Assembly: GCF_022532105.1 (NCBI RefSeq)
Contig: NZ_CP092832.1
Location: forward strand, 1,703,001 to 1,767,000
DNA: 64,000 bases
Origin: Flavobacterium sp. HJ-32-4
GTDB taxonomy: Bacteria > Bacteroidota > Bacteroidia > Flavobacteriales > Flavobacteriaceae
Direction: 5' to 3'
Made by a program: the position numbers and the translations under genes. Below, in pieces: positions 34,319 through 44,339 of the stretch (positions within the stretch are counted from its first letter, which is position 1; every line of letters starts with the position of its first letter). The notes beneath the pieces are model-generated. The model saw only the letters and a list, made by a program, of their open reading frames with translations, was not told the DNA's origin and made no database searches.

Positions 34319-36435
34319 CAGTCGAGCAGGATTTCCAGTATGCGGATGGCCGCTTCACTGATTTTGGTTCCGGGTCCAAACACTGCTACCGCGCCCGCGT
34401 CGAAAAGGAATTGGTAATCCTGGGCCGGTATTACCCCGCCGACGATGACCATAATGTCTTCCCTTCCATACTTCTTCAATTCGGCAATCACTTGTGGCAC
34501 CAGCGTCTTGTGTCCGGCTGCCAAAGACGAAACGCCCAAAATGTGCACGTCGTTCTCTACCGCCTGCTTGGCGGCTTCCGCCGGCGTTTGGAACAACGGG
34601 CCGATGTCCACATCGAATCCTACGTCGGCATAGCCTGTCGCGACGACTTTGGCCCCGCGGTCGTGGCCATCCTGTCCCATCTTCGCAATCATGATGCGCG
34701 GTCGGCGGCCTTCCTGTTTGGCGAAGGCGTCGGCCAGTTGCTTCGCTTTCTCGAAGCTTTCGTCGTTCTTGATTTCCCTGCTATACACGCCGCTGAAAGA
34801 TTTGATTTGTGCTTTGTATCGTCCGTATACGGTTTCGAGGGCATCGCTGATCTCACCCAGTGTCGCCCGATGACGCGCGGCTTCTACGGCGAGTTCCAGG
34901 AGGTTGCCGGTGCCCGACCGTGCGGCTTCCGTCAGTTGGGAAAGGCAGTCGGCCACTTTCGCTGCATCGCGTTGGGCTTTGATTTGCGAGAGGCGCTCTA
35001 CCTGTTGGTTACGCACTAGTTCGTTGTCGACGTCAAGAATGTGCAACGGGTCTTCTTTTTTCAGGCGGTATTTGTTGACGCCTACAATGATGTCCTGTGC
35101 GCTGTCAATACGCGCCTGTTTTCGCGCGGCCGCTTCCTCGATGCGCAGTTTCGGGATACCCGCTTCGATCGCTTTCGTCATTCCGCCCAGCGCCTCGACC
35201 TCTTCGATCAGTGCCCAGGCTTTTTCGGCGATTTCCTTTGTCAGGCTCTCCACGTAATAGCTGCCGCCCCAAGGGTCGACCGTTTTCGTGATTTTGGTTT
35301 CCTCCTGGAGGAAAATCTGGGTATTGCGCGCGATCCGGGCCGAAAAGTCGGTCGGTAAGGCGATGGCCTCGTCAAGCGCATTCGTGTGCAGCGACTGTGT
35401 ACCGCCAAAAGCGGCAGCAGCGGCTTCAATGCAGGTACGGGCGACGTTGTTGAAAGGGTCCTGTTCCGTCAGGCTCCATCCTGATGTCTGGCAGTGTGTG
35501 CGAAGTGCGAGTGACTTTTCGTCCTTTGGATGGAATTGTTTGAGCAATTTTGCCCATAGCATTCTTCCGGCGCGCATCTTGGCGATTTCCATAAAATGGT
35601 TCATTCCGATGGCCCAGAAGAAGGAGAGGCGGGGCGCGAAATCATCAATCTGCATCCCGGCAGCAAGTCCGGTGCGGATGTATTCGAGTCCGTCCGCCAA
35701 TGTATACGCCAACTCAATATCCGCTGTCGCACCCGCTTCCTGCATATGGTAACCGGAAATCGAAATTGAGTTGAATTTCGGCATGTGGCGGCTGGTATAC
35801 GCGAAAATATCCGCGATGATCCGCATCGAAGGGGTAGGCGGGTAGATGTAGGTATTCCGCACCATGAACTCCTTCAGGATGTCGTTTTGAATCGTACCCG
35901 ATAATTGCGCCGGTGTCACGCCCTGTTCTTCCGCAGCGACGATGTAGAATGCCATGATGGGCAGTACCGCCCCGTTCATGGTCATTGACACCGACATTTC
36001 GCCCAGGGGAATCTGGTCGAACAGGATTTTCATGTCTTCCACCGAATCAATCGCCACACCTGCTTTTCCGACATCACCTACGACACGCTCGTGATCAGAG
36101 TCGTAGCCGCGGTGGGTAGCCAGGTCGAAGGCAACCGAAAGTCCTTTTTGTCCGGCGGCGAGGTTGCGACGGTAGAACGCATTACTTTCTTCCGCCGTTG
36201 AAAAACCGGCATACTGGCGGATCGTCCAGGGTCGACGCACATACATGGTGGCGTAGGGGCCACGCAGGTTAGGTGCAAACCCAGCACCGAAACCCAGGTG
36301 GGTGGCATCGGCGAGGTCGTCTTTGCTGTAATGCGATTTCACCGCGATACCTTCCGCTGTGGTAAAAGAGGTAGTAGCCTCGGCTGAAGCGACGCTCGTT
36401 TTGGGTAGTGATAAAGTCGTTACGTTTTTCCTCAT
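34318..36435 (-). CDS. mutB: Methylmalonyl-CoA mutase large subunit
   Basis: The start at 36435 ([14 protein letters not shown]) makes an ATGA overlap with the stop of the gene at 36432; a start 21 bp upstream is also open. The roughly 705-residue product holds the TIM-barrel substrate domain ('[48 protein letters not shown]', the YxG/RxxxG part) and a C-terminal B12 domain with D-G-H-D-R-G as the DxHxxG cobalt-binding motif and '[18 protein letters not shown]'. Catalyses (R)-methylmalonyl-CoA to succinyl-CoA using adenosylcobalamin. The small subunit gene is upstream. Confidence 0.96.
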   Translation of the reverse strand: MRKNVTTLSLPKTSVASAEATTSFTTAEGIAVKSHYSKDDLADATHLGFGAGFAPNLRGPYATMYVRRPWTIRQYAGFSTAEESNAFYRRNLAAGQKGLSVAFDLATHRGYDSDHERVVGDVGKAGVAIDSVEDMKILFDQIPLGEMSVSMTMNGAVLPIMAFYIVAAEEQGVTPAQLSGTIQNDILKEFMVRNTYIYPPTPSMRIIADIFAYTSRHMPKFNSISISGYHMQEAGATADIELAYTLADGLEYIRTGLAAGMQIDDFAPRLSFFWAIGMNHFMEIAKMRAGRMLWAKLLKQFHPKDEKSLALRTHCQTSGWSLTEQDPFNNVARTCIEAAAAAFGGTQSLHTNALDEAIALPTDFSARIARNTQIFLQEETKITKTVDPWGGSYYVESLTKEIAEKAWALIEEVEALGGMTKAIEAGIPKLRIEEAAARKQARIDSAQDIIVGVNKYRLKKEDPLHILDVDNELVRNQQVERLSQIKAQRDAAKVADCLSQLTEAARSGTGNLLELAVEAARHRATLGEISDALETVYGRYKAQIKSFSGVYSREIKNDESFEKAKQLADAFAKQEGRRPRIMIAKMGQDGHDRGAKVVATGYADVGFDVDIGPLFQTPAEAAKQAVENDVHILGVSSLAAGHKTLVPQVIAELKKYGREDIMVIVGGVIPAQDYQFLFDAGAVAVFGPGTKISEAAIRILEILLD

Positions 36436-36884
36436 TCCGTGAGTTGATACGTCCATTTACGTTTGGTATAGTTCGGATTCACTGTCTCCAGAATACCCGA
36501 TCCGATGCTGAGCCCGCTGCCTGTAGCGAACAACAGAAATGCCGCTTCGCCACCGCTTGCCGCTACAATCGCCGCGGCTCCCATAGTCGCCACGCCCACA
36601 ATGAGCACAACGGTCTTCAGCGTGCCGAATGACTTCGACTGTTTCTTGATGCTCGTGATGGTTTCGAGTGGTATTTCTGCGCCGTCGACCAACAGTTTCC
36701 CGTCGGCGGTGAAGTGGAGTTCCCCGATGTGTTTTTTCATATCCGACGTGCGGATTTTCACACGGGTATTTTCTTCTAACACGACTTTTTTGCCGGTATT
36801 GGCAATATTCGTCATTTCGAGTTTTTTCTGGGCCGTGGCGCCTATCGTCAGAAAGAGCGCCAAAAGGGAGAGTAGGTGTTTCAT
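36432..36884 (-). CDS. Secreted membrane-associated hypothetical protein inside the mutase operon
   Basis: 150 residues. Signal peptide [19 protein letters not shown], a small beta domain ('[52 protein letters not shown]') and a Gly/Ala-rich hydrophobic hairpin at about 88-125. It is not recognised and has no link in chemistry to the mutase. It lies between mutA (11 bp) and mutB (4-bp overlap). The stop overlaps the mutB start, so translation is coupled. Confidence 0.75.
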   Translation of the reverse strand: MKHLLSLLALFLTIGATAQKKLEMTNIANTGKKVVLEENTRVKIRTSDMKKHIGELHFTADGKLLVDGAEIPLETITSIKKQSKSFGTLKTVVLIVGVATMGAAAIVAASGGEAAFLLFATGSGLSIGSGILETVNPNYTKRKWTYQLTE

Positions 36885-36895
36885 GGGTTTGGTTT

Positions 36896-38266
36896 TCAGG
36901 ATTCGGCAGCCAGTCGTTCCTGTTCGGATTTCTCGGCCAGCCGTTTTTCGATGATAGGCGTTATAAGTGTTTTGCGGGGTTGTGTCTTAACGAACGGGAA
37001 CAACTGAAGGTCGTCTTTCATCCGGTCGGTTTTGTTCGGATATTTGTTGGTGCCGACGAGTACTTCCGCGCCGCTGTCGAAAGCCGCCTGTTCCTTTTCG
37101 GCGCTTTCGCGTATTTTCCGCTGTATAGTACCCTCTTTCAGTTGGGCAAGGAAACCGCCCCCGGCTTCGATTTCTTTAAACAACGCCAATGCCTTTTCCG
37201 CTAGTTGGGCGGTGAGGGTTTCGATGTAATAGCTGCCGTCTGCCGGGTTGGCCGTCACGTCGAAGTGGCTTTCGTTTTTCAGGATGAGCAGTTGGTTGCG
37301 GGCGATCCGTTCGCCGAACTCGTTGCTTTTGTGGTATAGGGCGTCGTAGGGGAGGTTGGTTACGGTATCGGCACCTCCGACGATGGCCGCCATGCATTCA
37401 GTAGTGGTGCGCAGCATGTTGACGTTGTAGTCATACAGCGTCTTGTTACGGCGGGTCGGTGTGGCGGCGATGCGGCATCCGATCGGTCGTCCGTGAAGTT
37501 CCGCCAGCGAAGCATATAGCATCCGCAGCGCCCGTATCTTGGCAATCTCAAAGAAATAGTTGGGACCTATCGCCAGGTGAAAGGTCGGTTCGTTCGCACT
37601 TTCGACCGTACGTTCAAGGTACTCGTTCATATGCGAAAGGGCATACGCTAATTGCTGCACACTTGTTGCGCCGGCGTTTTGGTAGCCGGTAGCGTCGACG
37701 GACAATAACGAGAGGTTGGGGTATCGGGTAATTCGGGCGGAGAGCCATTCGAAGTTATCGCCGATGCCCGCGAACCAGTTACCGTCCTGGGTCAGGTGGC
37801 GAATCGGGTCGATCTCGCAGGCCATGACCACCTGGTGTTGCGCGGCAATCTGTTGTAATTTCTGAAGGATGGTGTCGGAGGCCACTGCCAGCCGGAAAGA
37901 AGCCGGTGCGGTTGCAAAAGGGAAATCCCGCAACAACGTCTCCACATCACAACTGTCATCCGCGAGCAAAAACCGGATGGCGTCGGCTCCGCGCTGCACC
38001 GATTCCACCGCACGGAGGGCGGATTTTGGCACATCGAAGACGAAGATTTCCTGGCAAATTGAAAACCCGCTGGTCGTTGCCGGAACCGCATTTTCAATGG
38101 TGTCTTCGTCACCGTGGTAAAAAGGCTTTACGCGGATCCCGTCCGGACTGTCCCATACCAGTGTTTCATTGTAATCGGCGCCCTTGAGTTCATATTGAAT
38201 CTGTTGTTTCCAGGCTTTGGACGCAACGGGCTGGAAGTCATCGAAAAGAGAGGCTTTTCCTGGCAC
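36896..38266 (-). CDS. mutA: Methylmalonyl-CoA mutase small subunit
   Basis: 456 residues, the length typical of the Bacteroidota small subunit that lacks the B12 domain. Recognisable blocks are 'SKAWKQQIQYELKGADYNETLVWDSPDGIRVKPFYHGDED', 'GPNYFFEIAKIRALRMLYASLAELHG' and 'ATPTRRNKTLYDYNVNMLRTTTECMAAIVGGADTVTNLPYD'. It forms the heterodimer with the large subunit and is noncatalytic. First gene of the operon; the hypothetical secreted protein follows 11 bp downstream. Confidence 0.95.
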   Translation of the reverse strand: MPGKASLFDDFQPVASKAWKQQIQYELKGADYNETLVWDSPDGIRVKPFYHGDEDTIENAVPATTSGFSICQEIFVFDVPKSALRAVESVQRGADAIRFLLADDSCDVETLLRDFPFATAPASFRLAVASDTILQKLQQIAAQHQVVMACEIDPIRHLTQDGNWFAGIGDNFEWLSARITRYPNLSLLSVDATGYQNAGATSVQQLAYALSHMNEYLERTVESANEPTFHLAIGPNYFFEIAKIRALRMLYASLAELHGRPIGCRIAATPTRRNKTLYDYNVNMLRTTTECMAAIVGGADTVTNLPYDALYHKSNEFGERIARNQLLILKNESHFDVTANPADGSYYIETLTAQLAEKALALFKEIEAGGGFLAQLKEGTIQRKIRESAEKEQAAFDSGAEVLVGTNKYPNKTDRMKDDLQLFPFVKTQPRKTLITPIIEKRLAEKSEQERLAAES

Positions 38267-38311
38267 TTTGGTGGTGTTTGCTTACTTGCAAATATAACCA
38301 AAAACGACACC

Positions 38312-39157
38312 CTAAACTGTCGATTTCGCATTTTTACGGAAGGCAGACGGGGTCATTTCCTTCTTTTGCCGGAAGATGCGGTTGAAGTAGGTCAGGCTGT
38401 CGTAGCCGGTGTCGGTCGCTACCTGCCGGATGGTTTTATCGGTCCGCACCAGTTGCAGGCAGGCCTCGGCCACCCGGATGTCGTTTACGTAATCCGAAAA
38501 GCCCCGTCCAGTGTGTCGTTTGAAGAATTTACAGAAGGCGCTGGGCGAGAGGTGTATCAGGGCGGCCACTTCCGAAAGTGTTACCCCGGTGGCCGCTTTT
38601 TCCTGTATAAAGTGGCATACGGTATTGATTCGTTGTGCATCGGCCGGACGAAGGGCGACGAACCGTCCGGAGGCCAATACCCGTGCGGTTTCATGGGTCA
38701 GTTGGTTGAGCGCCGACAATAGTTCGACGACCCGAAGTGCCGGTGGTAGGTCGGGTAATTGCCGGAGACGAAGTGCGAGCGCATCGGATACCGGGTCAAA
38801 ATGGAGTCCGCGTTGCGCGTCTTCCAACAGCCTACGAACGCCTTCGAATTCCGACAGGGCGAGGAAGGGCGCGAGAAACGCCTCCGAGAACTGGATGACA
38901 ATCGCGGAGGAGCCGTCCTCATCCGGTGCACTCGACCACGTATGGGGCAGGCGTGGACCCAACAACACGAGATCACCCGGCACAAACGTTTCATGGTTGT
39001 CGCCGACAATCCGCGTTCCGGAGCCCTGCGTGATCAGCGTGAGTTCACACTCGGGATGGTAGTGCCACCGAAACTCGAAATGCGGCAGGGAAAGCGCGTA
39101 GGCCACGAAAGAGGCGTCTTTCCGTATGGCATCGACTTCTTCTCGAACGGGTTTCAT
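38312..39157 (-). CDS. AraC-family transcriptional regulator
   Basis: The start at 39157 (MKPVREEVDAIRKDASFV) is chosen because the frame upstream lacks structure. The 281-residue product has an N-terminal cupin sensor ('LPHFEFRWHYHPECELTLITQGSGTRIVGDNHETFVPGDLVLLGPRLPHTW') and a C-terminal pair of HTH motifs ('GVTLSEVAALIHLSPSAFCKFFKRHTGRGFSDYVNDIRV', 'TIRQVATDTGYDSLTYFNRIFRQKKEMTPSAFR'). It is divergent from the PhyH–GH operon with 122 bp between start codons, so it is the likely sugar-responsive regulator of that operon. Confidence 0.93.
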   Translation of the reverse strand: MKPVREEVDAIRKDASFVAYALSLPHFEFRWHYHPECELTLITQGSGTRIVGDNHETFVPGDLVLLGPRLPHTWSSAPDEDGSSAIVIQFSEAFLAPFLALSEFEGVRRLLEDAQRGLHFDPVSDALALRLRQLPDLPPALRVVELLSALNQLTHETARVLASGRFVALRPADAQRINTVCHFIQEKAATGVTLSEVAALIHLSPSAFCKFFKRHTGRGFSDYVNDIRVAEACLQLVRTDKTIRQVATDTGYDSLTYFNRIFRQKKEMTPSAFRKNAKSTV

Positions 39158-39256
39158 GGGTGTATGTAGGCTATTTGAGAGACGAATGTACATACAAAAA
39201 GGAAATATAGTGCCATCTTTTGGTGTAGTGTGCCGTTTTTTGTCCCATCGCCCCAC

Positions 39257-39264
39257 TACTTTTG
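39257..39264 (+). promoter_or_regulatory. -7 box TACTTTTG in the AraC/operon gap
   Basis: An exact TAnnTTTG match 15 bp before ATG 39280. A TTTG lies at 39239-39242 but the 14-bp spacing is shorter than usual, which fits an activator-dependent promoter. Confidence 0.45.
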
Positions 39265-39279
39265 ACCAAAACGAATGAT

Positions 39280-40080
39280 ATGGACCTCCTGCACGAACCG
39301 TATGTATTGTCAGACGAACAAATCGCCTTTTACCGCGAGAACCGGTATATCAAATTAAAACAGGTGTTCGACCCCGAAACGCTGGCGCATTTCAACCGCG
39401 TCATCTCGGAGCAGGTCGACCGCATGCACACCGATGAGGTACCGCTTGACGAACGCGACACCTATGGTAAAGCCTTCCTGCAATTGTTCAACCTCTGGCG
39501 CGAAAACGACGAGGTGCGTGCACTGGTCTTCAGCAAGCGACTTGCGGGCCTTGCGGCAGCGCTTATGGAAACAGAAGGGGCGCGGTTGTATCACGACCAG
39601 GCGCTTTTTAAAGAAGGTGGAGGTGGCATCACGCCCTGGCATGCCGACCAATATTATTGGCCGTTGACCACCGACAAAACTGTTACGGCCTGGATCCCGT
39701 TGCAGGCCACGCCGCTTGAAATGGGACCACTGGAATTCAGCGCAGGCAGCCACGTCATCGTCGACGGACGCGAACTGGCCATAGGCGATGAAAGTGAGCA
39801 GGCGATCCAGCAACGGCTTCGGGTGACCGATTTCCGGCATGTCATCGAGCCGTTTGATGCGGGGGAAGTCAGTTTCCATTCCGGTTGGGTGTTTCACCGC
39901 GCCGGTGCCAACCAAACCGACGAGATGCGAAAAGTAATGACCGTTATTTACATGGACCGCGATATGATCCTGAAACAGCCCGAGAACCGCAACCAGGAGA
40001 ACGACTGGCACAAATGGTGTCCGGGTGCCCGCGTGGGTGAGGTCATCGATACACCTTTAAATCCTATCTTGTATCCATGA
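39280..40080 (+). CDS. Phytanoyl-CoA dioxygenase (PhyH) family Fe/2-oxoglutarate protein
   Basis: The ATG at 39280 is preferred over the TTG six codons upstream. The 266-residue product has the jelly-roll Fe ligands HxD as H121-A-D123 in 'GGGITPWHADQYYW' and the distal histidine H206 in 'FHSGWVFHRAGAN'; a following Arg-containing strand would hold 2-oxoglutarate. PhyH-family proteins hydroxylate small or conjugated substrates. Its presence in a glycosidase operon suggests oxidation of a sugar or glycan-borne group. The stop overlaps the next ATG. Confidence 0.9.
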   Translation: MDLLHEPYVLSDEQIAFYRENRYIKLKQVFDPETLAHFNRVISEQVDRMHTDEVPLDERDTYGKAFLQLFNLWRENDEVRALVFSKRLAGLAAALMETEGARLYHDQALFKEGGGGITPWHADQYYWPLTTDKTVTAWIPLQATPLEMGPLEFSAGSHVIVDGRELAIGDESEQAIQQRLRVTDFRHVIEPFDAGEVSFHSGWVFHRAGANQTDEMRKVMTVIYMDRDMILKQPENRNQENDWHKWCPGARVGEVIDTPLNPILYP

Positions 40081-40901
40081 AAATACAATACTGTGCTACC
40101 TATTGGGGCTGCGAAGGAATGGCAGGCGACCATTTCCTGGATGTGGCCCGTGAGGCGGGTTATGAAGGGGTGGAAATCAACCTTCCCTCCGGCGACTTTG
40201 ACCGCCCCGACTTTAGAGACAAATTGGAAACATGGCGCGAGCATGACGGTTTTGCGTTCGTCGCCCAACAGGTGCTGGCCGGTCGTCGTGAGTTGCCGTC
40301 GGAATACATCACCCGGATGAAAGAGCGACTGGAACGGCTCGCGGCCTTCCGTCCGGACTTCACGAACTCACACACCGGCAAGGATTTCTTTTCTTTCGAC
40401 GATAACTGCCGCGCCATCGAAGCGGCCGAGACGGTGGCGGTGAAAACAGGCATTCCGGTCTACCATGAAATCCATCGCGGGCGGTTCACCTTTCATTTGC
40501 TGGGCTTGCTTCCGTATCTCGAGAAATTCCCGGAGATGAAACTCACGGCTGACTTTTCCCACTGGTGTTGCGTGTCAGAAAGTTTGTTGGACGACCAGCA
40601 GGAGGCGCTTTCCCGTATTTTCCCGCACGTACGCCATTTGCATGCACGGGTGGGCTTCCCGGAAGGGCCACAGGTGGGCGACCCCTTCGCGTCGGCTTTT
40701 GAAGATGCGCTGTCGGCACACGTAAGTTGGTGGGAGGACATCATCCGCCAGAGGAAAGCGGCCGGGGATGCGACTTTTACCATCACAACCGAGGCAGGCC
40801 CGGAGCCGTATATGCCGCTTGACGGAAACCGTCCGGTAGCGGATAACTGGGAAGTGAACAAACGGATGATGTCCTTCCTGAAACAAACCCTTTCCTTATG
40901 A
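40077..40901 (+). CDS. Sugar phosphate isomerase/epimerase family (xylose isomerase-like TIM barrel)
   Basis: 274 residues. N-terminal strand 'MKIQYCATYWGCEGMAGDHFLDVAREAGYEGVEINLPSG' and the metal-site blocks 'GIPVYHEIHRGRFTFH', 'KLTADFSHWCCVSESLL', 'HVRHLHARVGFPEGPQVGDPF' and 'TITTEAGPEPY' (Glu, Asp, His and Glu ligands). This matches the AP-endonuclease-2-like isomerase/epimerase superfamily. It shares 4-bp ATGA overlaps on both sides, so it is translated with the PhyH and GH127-type genes and probably acts on their sugar product. Confidence 0.9.
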   Translation: MKIQYCATYWGCEGMAGDHFLDVAREAGYEGVEINLPSGDFDRPDFRDKLETWREHDGFAFVAQQVLAGRRELPSEYITRMKERLERLAAFRPDFTNSHTGKDFFSFDDNCRAIEAAETVAVKTGIPVYHEIHRGRFTFHLLGLLPYLEKFPEMKLTADFSHWCCVSESLLDDQQEALSRIFPHVRHLHARVGFPEGPQVGDPFASAFEDALSAHVSWWEDIIRQRKAAGDATFTITTEAGPEPYMPLDGNRPVADNWEVNKRMMSFLKQTLSL

Positions 40902-42820
40902 AAACACACGCATTATTGGTTTTGTTCGGACTTTCCGCCTACGCGCAGGATCCCTTCGCCGTCCAAAAACCGTTTGCCGAAACCTATACCGTCTTACCGG
41001 TCGGTGCCGTGCGCCCCGAGGGGTGGTTGCGCCAGCAGATCGCGCAGAATCTCGACGGTTTTACCGGACATCTCGACAGCCTCGCACCCGATTTGGTGGT
41101 AGCCGACGACATCTTCGTGCGCGACCGGCTTTCCCGGAAGGTCAAATCGAAAGACGTGGGCGCACTGGGGAACGAAGGCGACTGGCAGATTCAATTGCTG
41201 TGGTGGAACAGCGAAACGCAAGGGAATTGGTGGGATGGATTCATCCGTAGCGCCATCCTGTTGGGCGACGAGACCCAGCTAAAGCGGGCGCAGGCGCATG
41301 TCGACCGTATCCTCGCCAGTCAGGACGCCGATGGCTACCTGGGCATATACGACGCCGATCTCCGCTATAACTTTGATAATGAGAATGGCGAGTTATGGGC
41401 GAAGACGACCCTTTTGCGCGGCCTTCTCGCCTGGTACGATTATACACGTGATTCCCGTGTGCTGGATGCGGTGCGCCGGGCTGTCGACAATACCATGACC
41501 GGTTTCCCCGCGACCTCCCATCCGTTTTATTCGAAGAATGAGAATGTGGGCGGTACGTCGCACGGACTCACATTCACGGATGTCCTTGAGACGTTGTATT
41601 CCTATACCAAAGACCGGAAGTATCGCGATTATGCCCTCTTCCTTTATAAAGATTTCTCCCAGCAGAAACTGAACGAAGACGGTCAATATGCCAAGTTGAT
41701 GGATCCGGCGCTGCCGTTGAAAGGACACGGTGTGCATACCTATGAGCAGCTTCGTTCGCTGGCAGCAGCGGCCTACGCGTCGGGCAACCCAAAGCTGCTG
41801 TCGGCCTTACACCAGTTTGAAGAAAAGATCGATAAAGCGACCACTGTCACCGGTGCACCCATCGGCGACGAGTGGATTTTGGATGGAAAAGCCGACCCGG
41901 AACGTGGTTACGAGTATTGTTCCTTACAAGAGTTGATGCACAGCTACGAAAGCCTGTTCGCCAAAACCGGCAAGACGTCTTACGGTGATGCCATCGAGCG
42001 TTTGTTCTTTAACGCGGCCCAGGGAGCCCGGCATCCGGAGGGCTGTGGTATCGCCTACCTCAAAACCGACAATTCCTTTGAGATGACCGGAGGACGGAAT
42101 GGCGATACATCGGATCCCAAACAAACAAGATATCGCTATTCACCCGTCCATAAAGAAGCAGCCGTCTGTTGTGTGCCGAATGCCGGCCGGATAGCGCCGT
42201 ATTACGTGCAGTATATGTGGATGAAAAAAGGGGAGGATACGCTCATAGCGTCCTTATTAGGCCCATCGACACTCACGACGGAACTCGGTAGAAAAAAAGT
42301 CCGGATTACCGAAACGACGGAGTATCCCTATGGTAATCGCCTCCTATTTACCATCGAAAGTGCTACCGATTTTGTGCTGCTCGTCCGAAAGCCGGGATGG
42401 GCAACCGTCAAGGATTCCCGGGACCCGCGCATCCTGCCACCCGAATCGCCCTTCTGGCGGTACGAGGTAAAGAAAGGAAAACAGGAAATCGCGATTGAAC
42501 TGCATCCGAAATTCAAACTGGCAGAAGAGGCCGACGGAAAAGGATGTTATTTTACCTACGGCCCTCTGGTATTGGCTTATCCGATCGAGGCCGAGGAAGT
42601 CGTGACCAAGCGTTATCCCTTCGGCGATTTTAAAGAGTTGCACTACCGCCCGAAAGACCGTCGGATGTACTTCCTAAGTCCGAATGAGCCGCCGCGATAT
42701 GAGCAGAAAGACGGGCATTTTTTTGTAGAACTCTACGACGAGCACCAGCGTCTGCGTCGACTCGAACTGCAACCTGTCGGCAAAACCATCTTACGTCAAA
42801 CCGTATTTCCACGACTATGA
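40898..42820 (+). CDS. Secreted Zn-Cys beta-L-arabinofuranosidase-type hydrolase (GH127/GH146-like)
   Basis: 640 residues. Signal peptide MKTHALLVLFGLSAYAQ. The alpha/alpha barrel carries the four residues that hold Zn and act in catalysis in GH127: E339 and C341 in 'GYEYCSLQE', and C424-C425 in 'AAVCCVPNAGRIAPYYVQYM'. The nucleophile in this superfamily is the second-site Cys. The C-terminal part (about 500-640) is beta-rich. This fits a retaining hydrolase that cleaves arabinofuranose or related sugars from glycan or protein; GH127, GH142 or GH146 cannot be separated by eye. Overlaps both neighbouring genes by 4 bp. Confidence 0.88.
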   Translation: MKTHALLVLFGLSAYAQDPFAVQKPFAETYTVLPVGAVRPEGWLRQQIAQNLDGFTGHLDSLAPDLVVADDIFVRDRLSRKVKSKDVGALGNEGDWQIQLLWWNSETQGNWWDGFIRSAILLGDETQLKRAQAHVDRILASQDADGYLGIYDADLRYNFDNENGELWAKTTLLRGLLAWYDYTRDSRVLDAVRRAVDNTMTGFPATSHPFYSKNENVGGTSHGLTFTDVLETLYSYTKDRKYRDYALFLYKDFSQQKLNEDGQYAKLMDPALPLKGHGVHTYEQLRSLAAAAYASGNPKLLSALHQFEEKIDKATTVTGAPIGDEWILDGKADPERGYEYCSLQELMHSYESLFAKTGKTSYGDAIERLFFNAAQGARHPEGCGIAYLKTDNSFEMTGGRNGDTSDPKQTRYRYSPVHKEAAVCCVPNAGRIAPYYVQYMWMKKGEDTLIASLLGPSTLTTELGRKKVRITETTEYPYGNRLLFTIESATDFVLLVRKPGWATVKDSRDPRILPPESPFWRYEVKKGKQEIAIELHPKFKLAEEADGKGCYFTYGPLVLAYPIEAEEVVTKRYPFGDFKELHYRPKDRRMYFLSPNEPPRYEQKDGHFFVELYDEHQRLRRLELQPVGKTILRQTVFPRL

Positions 42821-44337
42821 AAAAAATAATCCTACTTGCCTTCCTTTGCTTCGCCTCGGTTGCGCAGTCCCAAAACGATGTCTTTTACCATGTCTTCCAA
42901 CGCAGTTTTTTCGACAGCGACGGCGACAAACAGGGTGATTTGAAGGGCATCCGTCAAAAACTCGACTATCTGCAGGCGTTGGGGGTAACGACGCTGCTCC
43001 TTACGCCTCTATACGCGTCTGATTTTTACCACAACTATTTCGCGTACGACTTCGCTGCGATCGATCCGGAGTATGGCACGATGGACGATTACCTGCTGTT
43101 GGTGAAGGAAGTCCATAAACGCAACATGAAAATCTACCAGGACGTCGAAATGCAATATGTGGCAGGCGGTCACCCTTGGTATAAAGAAGGTTACGGCCAA
43201 CCCGGATCGCGTTATGGTGATTACCTCGTCTACCTTGATGAAGCGAAAACCAAACCCTTTCTCTTCTGGAACATTGACGATTTCACCATGTGGGACGGTC
43301 ACAAACAGAAGATCCTCGTGGTCAATATGGCGAATCCGGAGGTGAAAGACTACACCTATCGCACCCTTCTGCACTGGGTAGACCCCAATGGCGACGGACG
43401 TTTTGACGATGGAGTCGACGGCTTCCGACTCGACCACATGATGGACGACCTCGACAACGCCGGTAAGCTCACCCATCTTTTCCGTGACTTCTGGACACCG
43501 CTACTCGGTAAGCTGCGCGCGACGAACCCGAAACTGAAGATCGTGGCGGAGCAGGCTGATTGGGCGTCGTATGGGCATGAATACATGACGGGCGGTTCGG
43601 TCGATTATACGTTTGCGTTTCGACTGAAGTTCGCGCTGACGAAGTTCGATAAGCGCGAGATACTGAAGACAGCCGACAGTACCTTCCATTTCAATCCGGC
43701 CGGCAAGAACCAATTGGTTTTTCTTGAAAACCATGACACGGGTCGTTATGCGTCAGAACCTGGTATGACCGTCGCAAAGTCAAAGGCAGCCGTAGCCCTA
43801 CAATTGCTGATAGGTGGCATTCCGTCGATTTACTACGGACAGGAAATCGGCATGAAAGGCAAGCAACAGTCGTATGGCACTACGGATGGCAACGACATCG
43901 GCGTTCGCGAGGCCTTCGATTGGTATACGAACGGACAAGGAAAAGGCATGGCGCGTTGGTACGAGAACACGGGCCCGTGGTGGGATACCCGAAACGAAAA
44001 GTCTACCGACGGTATTTCGCTTGAGGAACAACAAAACGACCCGAATTCGCTTTTCAGCTGGTACCGCACGCTATTGGCGTTGCGGGCGAAAACGCCAGCC
44101 TTGCAGCAGGGTGTTTTTTCAGAGGTACGGAACGACAACGATGCAGTCGTCAGTTTCTACCGTGCGTATAAAGGAATGAAGGTGTTGGTCGTCGTAAACC
44201 TGTCGGATAAAGCACAGGTAGTAACACTGGAAGGCGCCTCGTTGGTAGGGAAAAACCTGCTGCACAAAGGCTATTTCTTCAAACGCAGCGCTCGTGTTGA
44301 TCTGGCTCCCTACGAAGTGATGGTGGCGAAGCCCTGA
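42817..44337 (+). CDS. Secreted GH13-family alpha-glycoside hydrolase
   Basis: 506 residues. Signal peptide MKKIILLAFLCFASVAQSQ. The GH13 regions are complete: II 'DGVDGFRLDHMMDD' (nucleophile Asp near 205), III 'KIVAEQADW' (acid/base Glu near 244) and IV 'FLENHDTGRY' (Asp near 307). A small C-terminal beta domain follows at about 425-506. It acts on alpha-glucans or a related alpha-glucoside in the periplasm. It is the last gene of a four-gene operon and lies tail-to-tail with the FtsB-like gene. Confidence 0.93.
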   Translation: MKKIILLAFLCFASVAQSQNDVFYHVFQRSFFDSDGDKQGDLKGIRQKLDYLQALGVTTLLLTPLYASDFYHNYFAYDFAAIDPEYGTMDDYLLLVKEVHKRNMKIYQDVEMQYVAGGHPWYKEGYGQPGSRYGDYLVYLDEAKTKPFLFWNIDDFTMWDGHKQKILVVNMANPEVKDYTYRTLLHWVDPNGDGRFDDGVDGFRLDHMMDDLDNAGKLTHLFRDFWTPLLGKLRATNPKLKIVAEQADWASYGHEYMTGGSVDYTFAFRLKFALTKFDKREILKTADSTFHFNPAGKNQLVFLENHDTGRYASEPGMTVAKSKAAVALQLLIGGIPSIYYGQEIGMKGKQQSYGTTDGNDIGVREAFDWYTNGQGKGMARWYENTGPWWDTRNEKSTDGISLEEQQNDPNSLFSWYRTLLALRAKTPALQQGVFSEVRNDNDAVVSFYRAYKGMKVLVVVNLSDKAQVVTLEGASLVGKNLLHKGYFFKRSARVDLAPYEVMVAKP

Positions 44338-44339
44338 CC

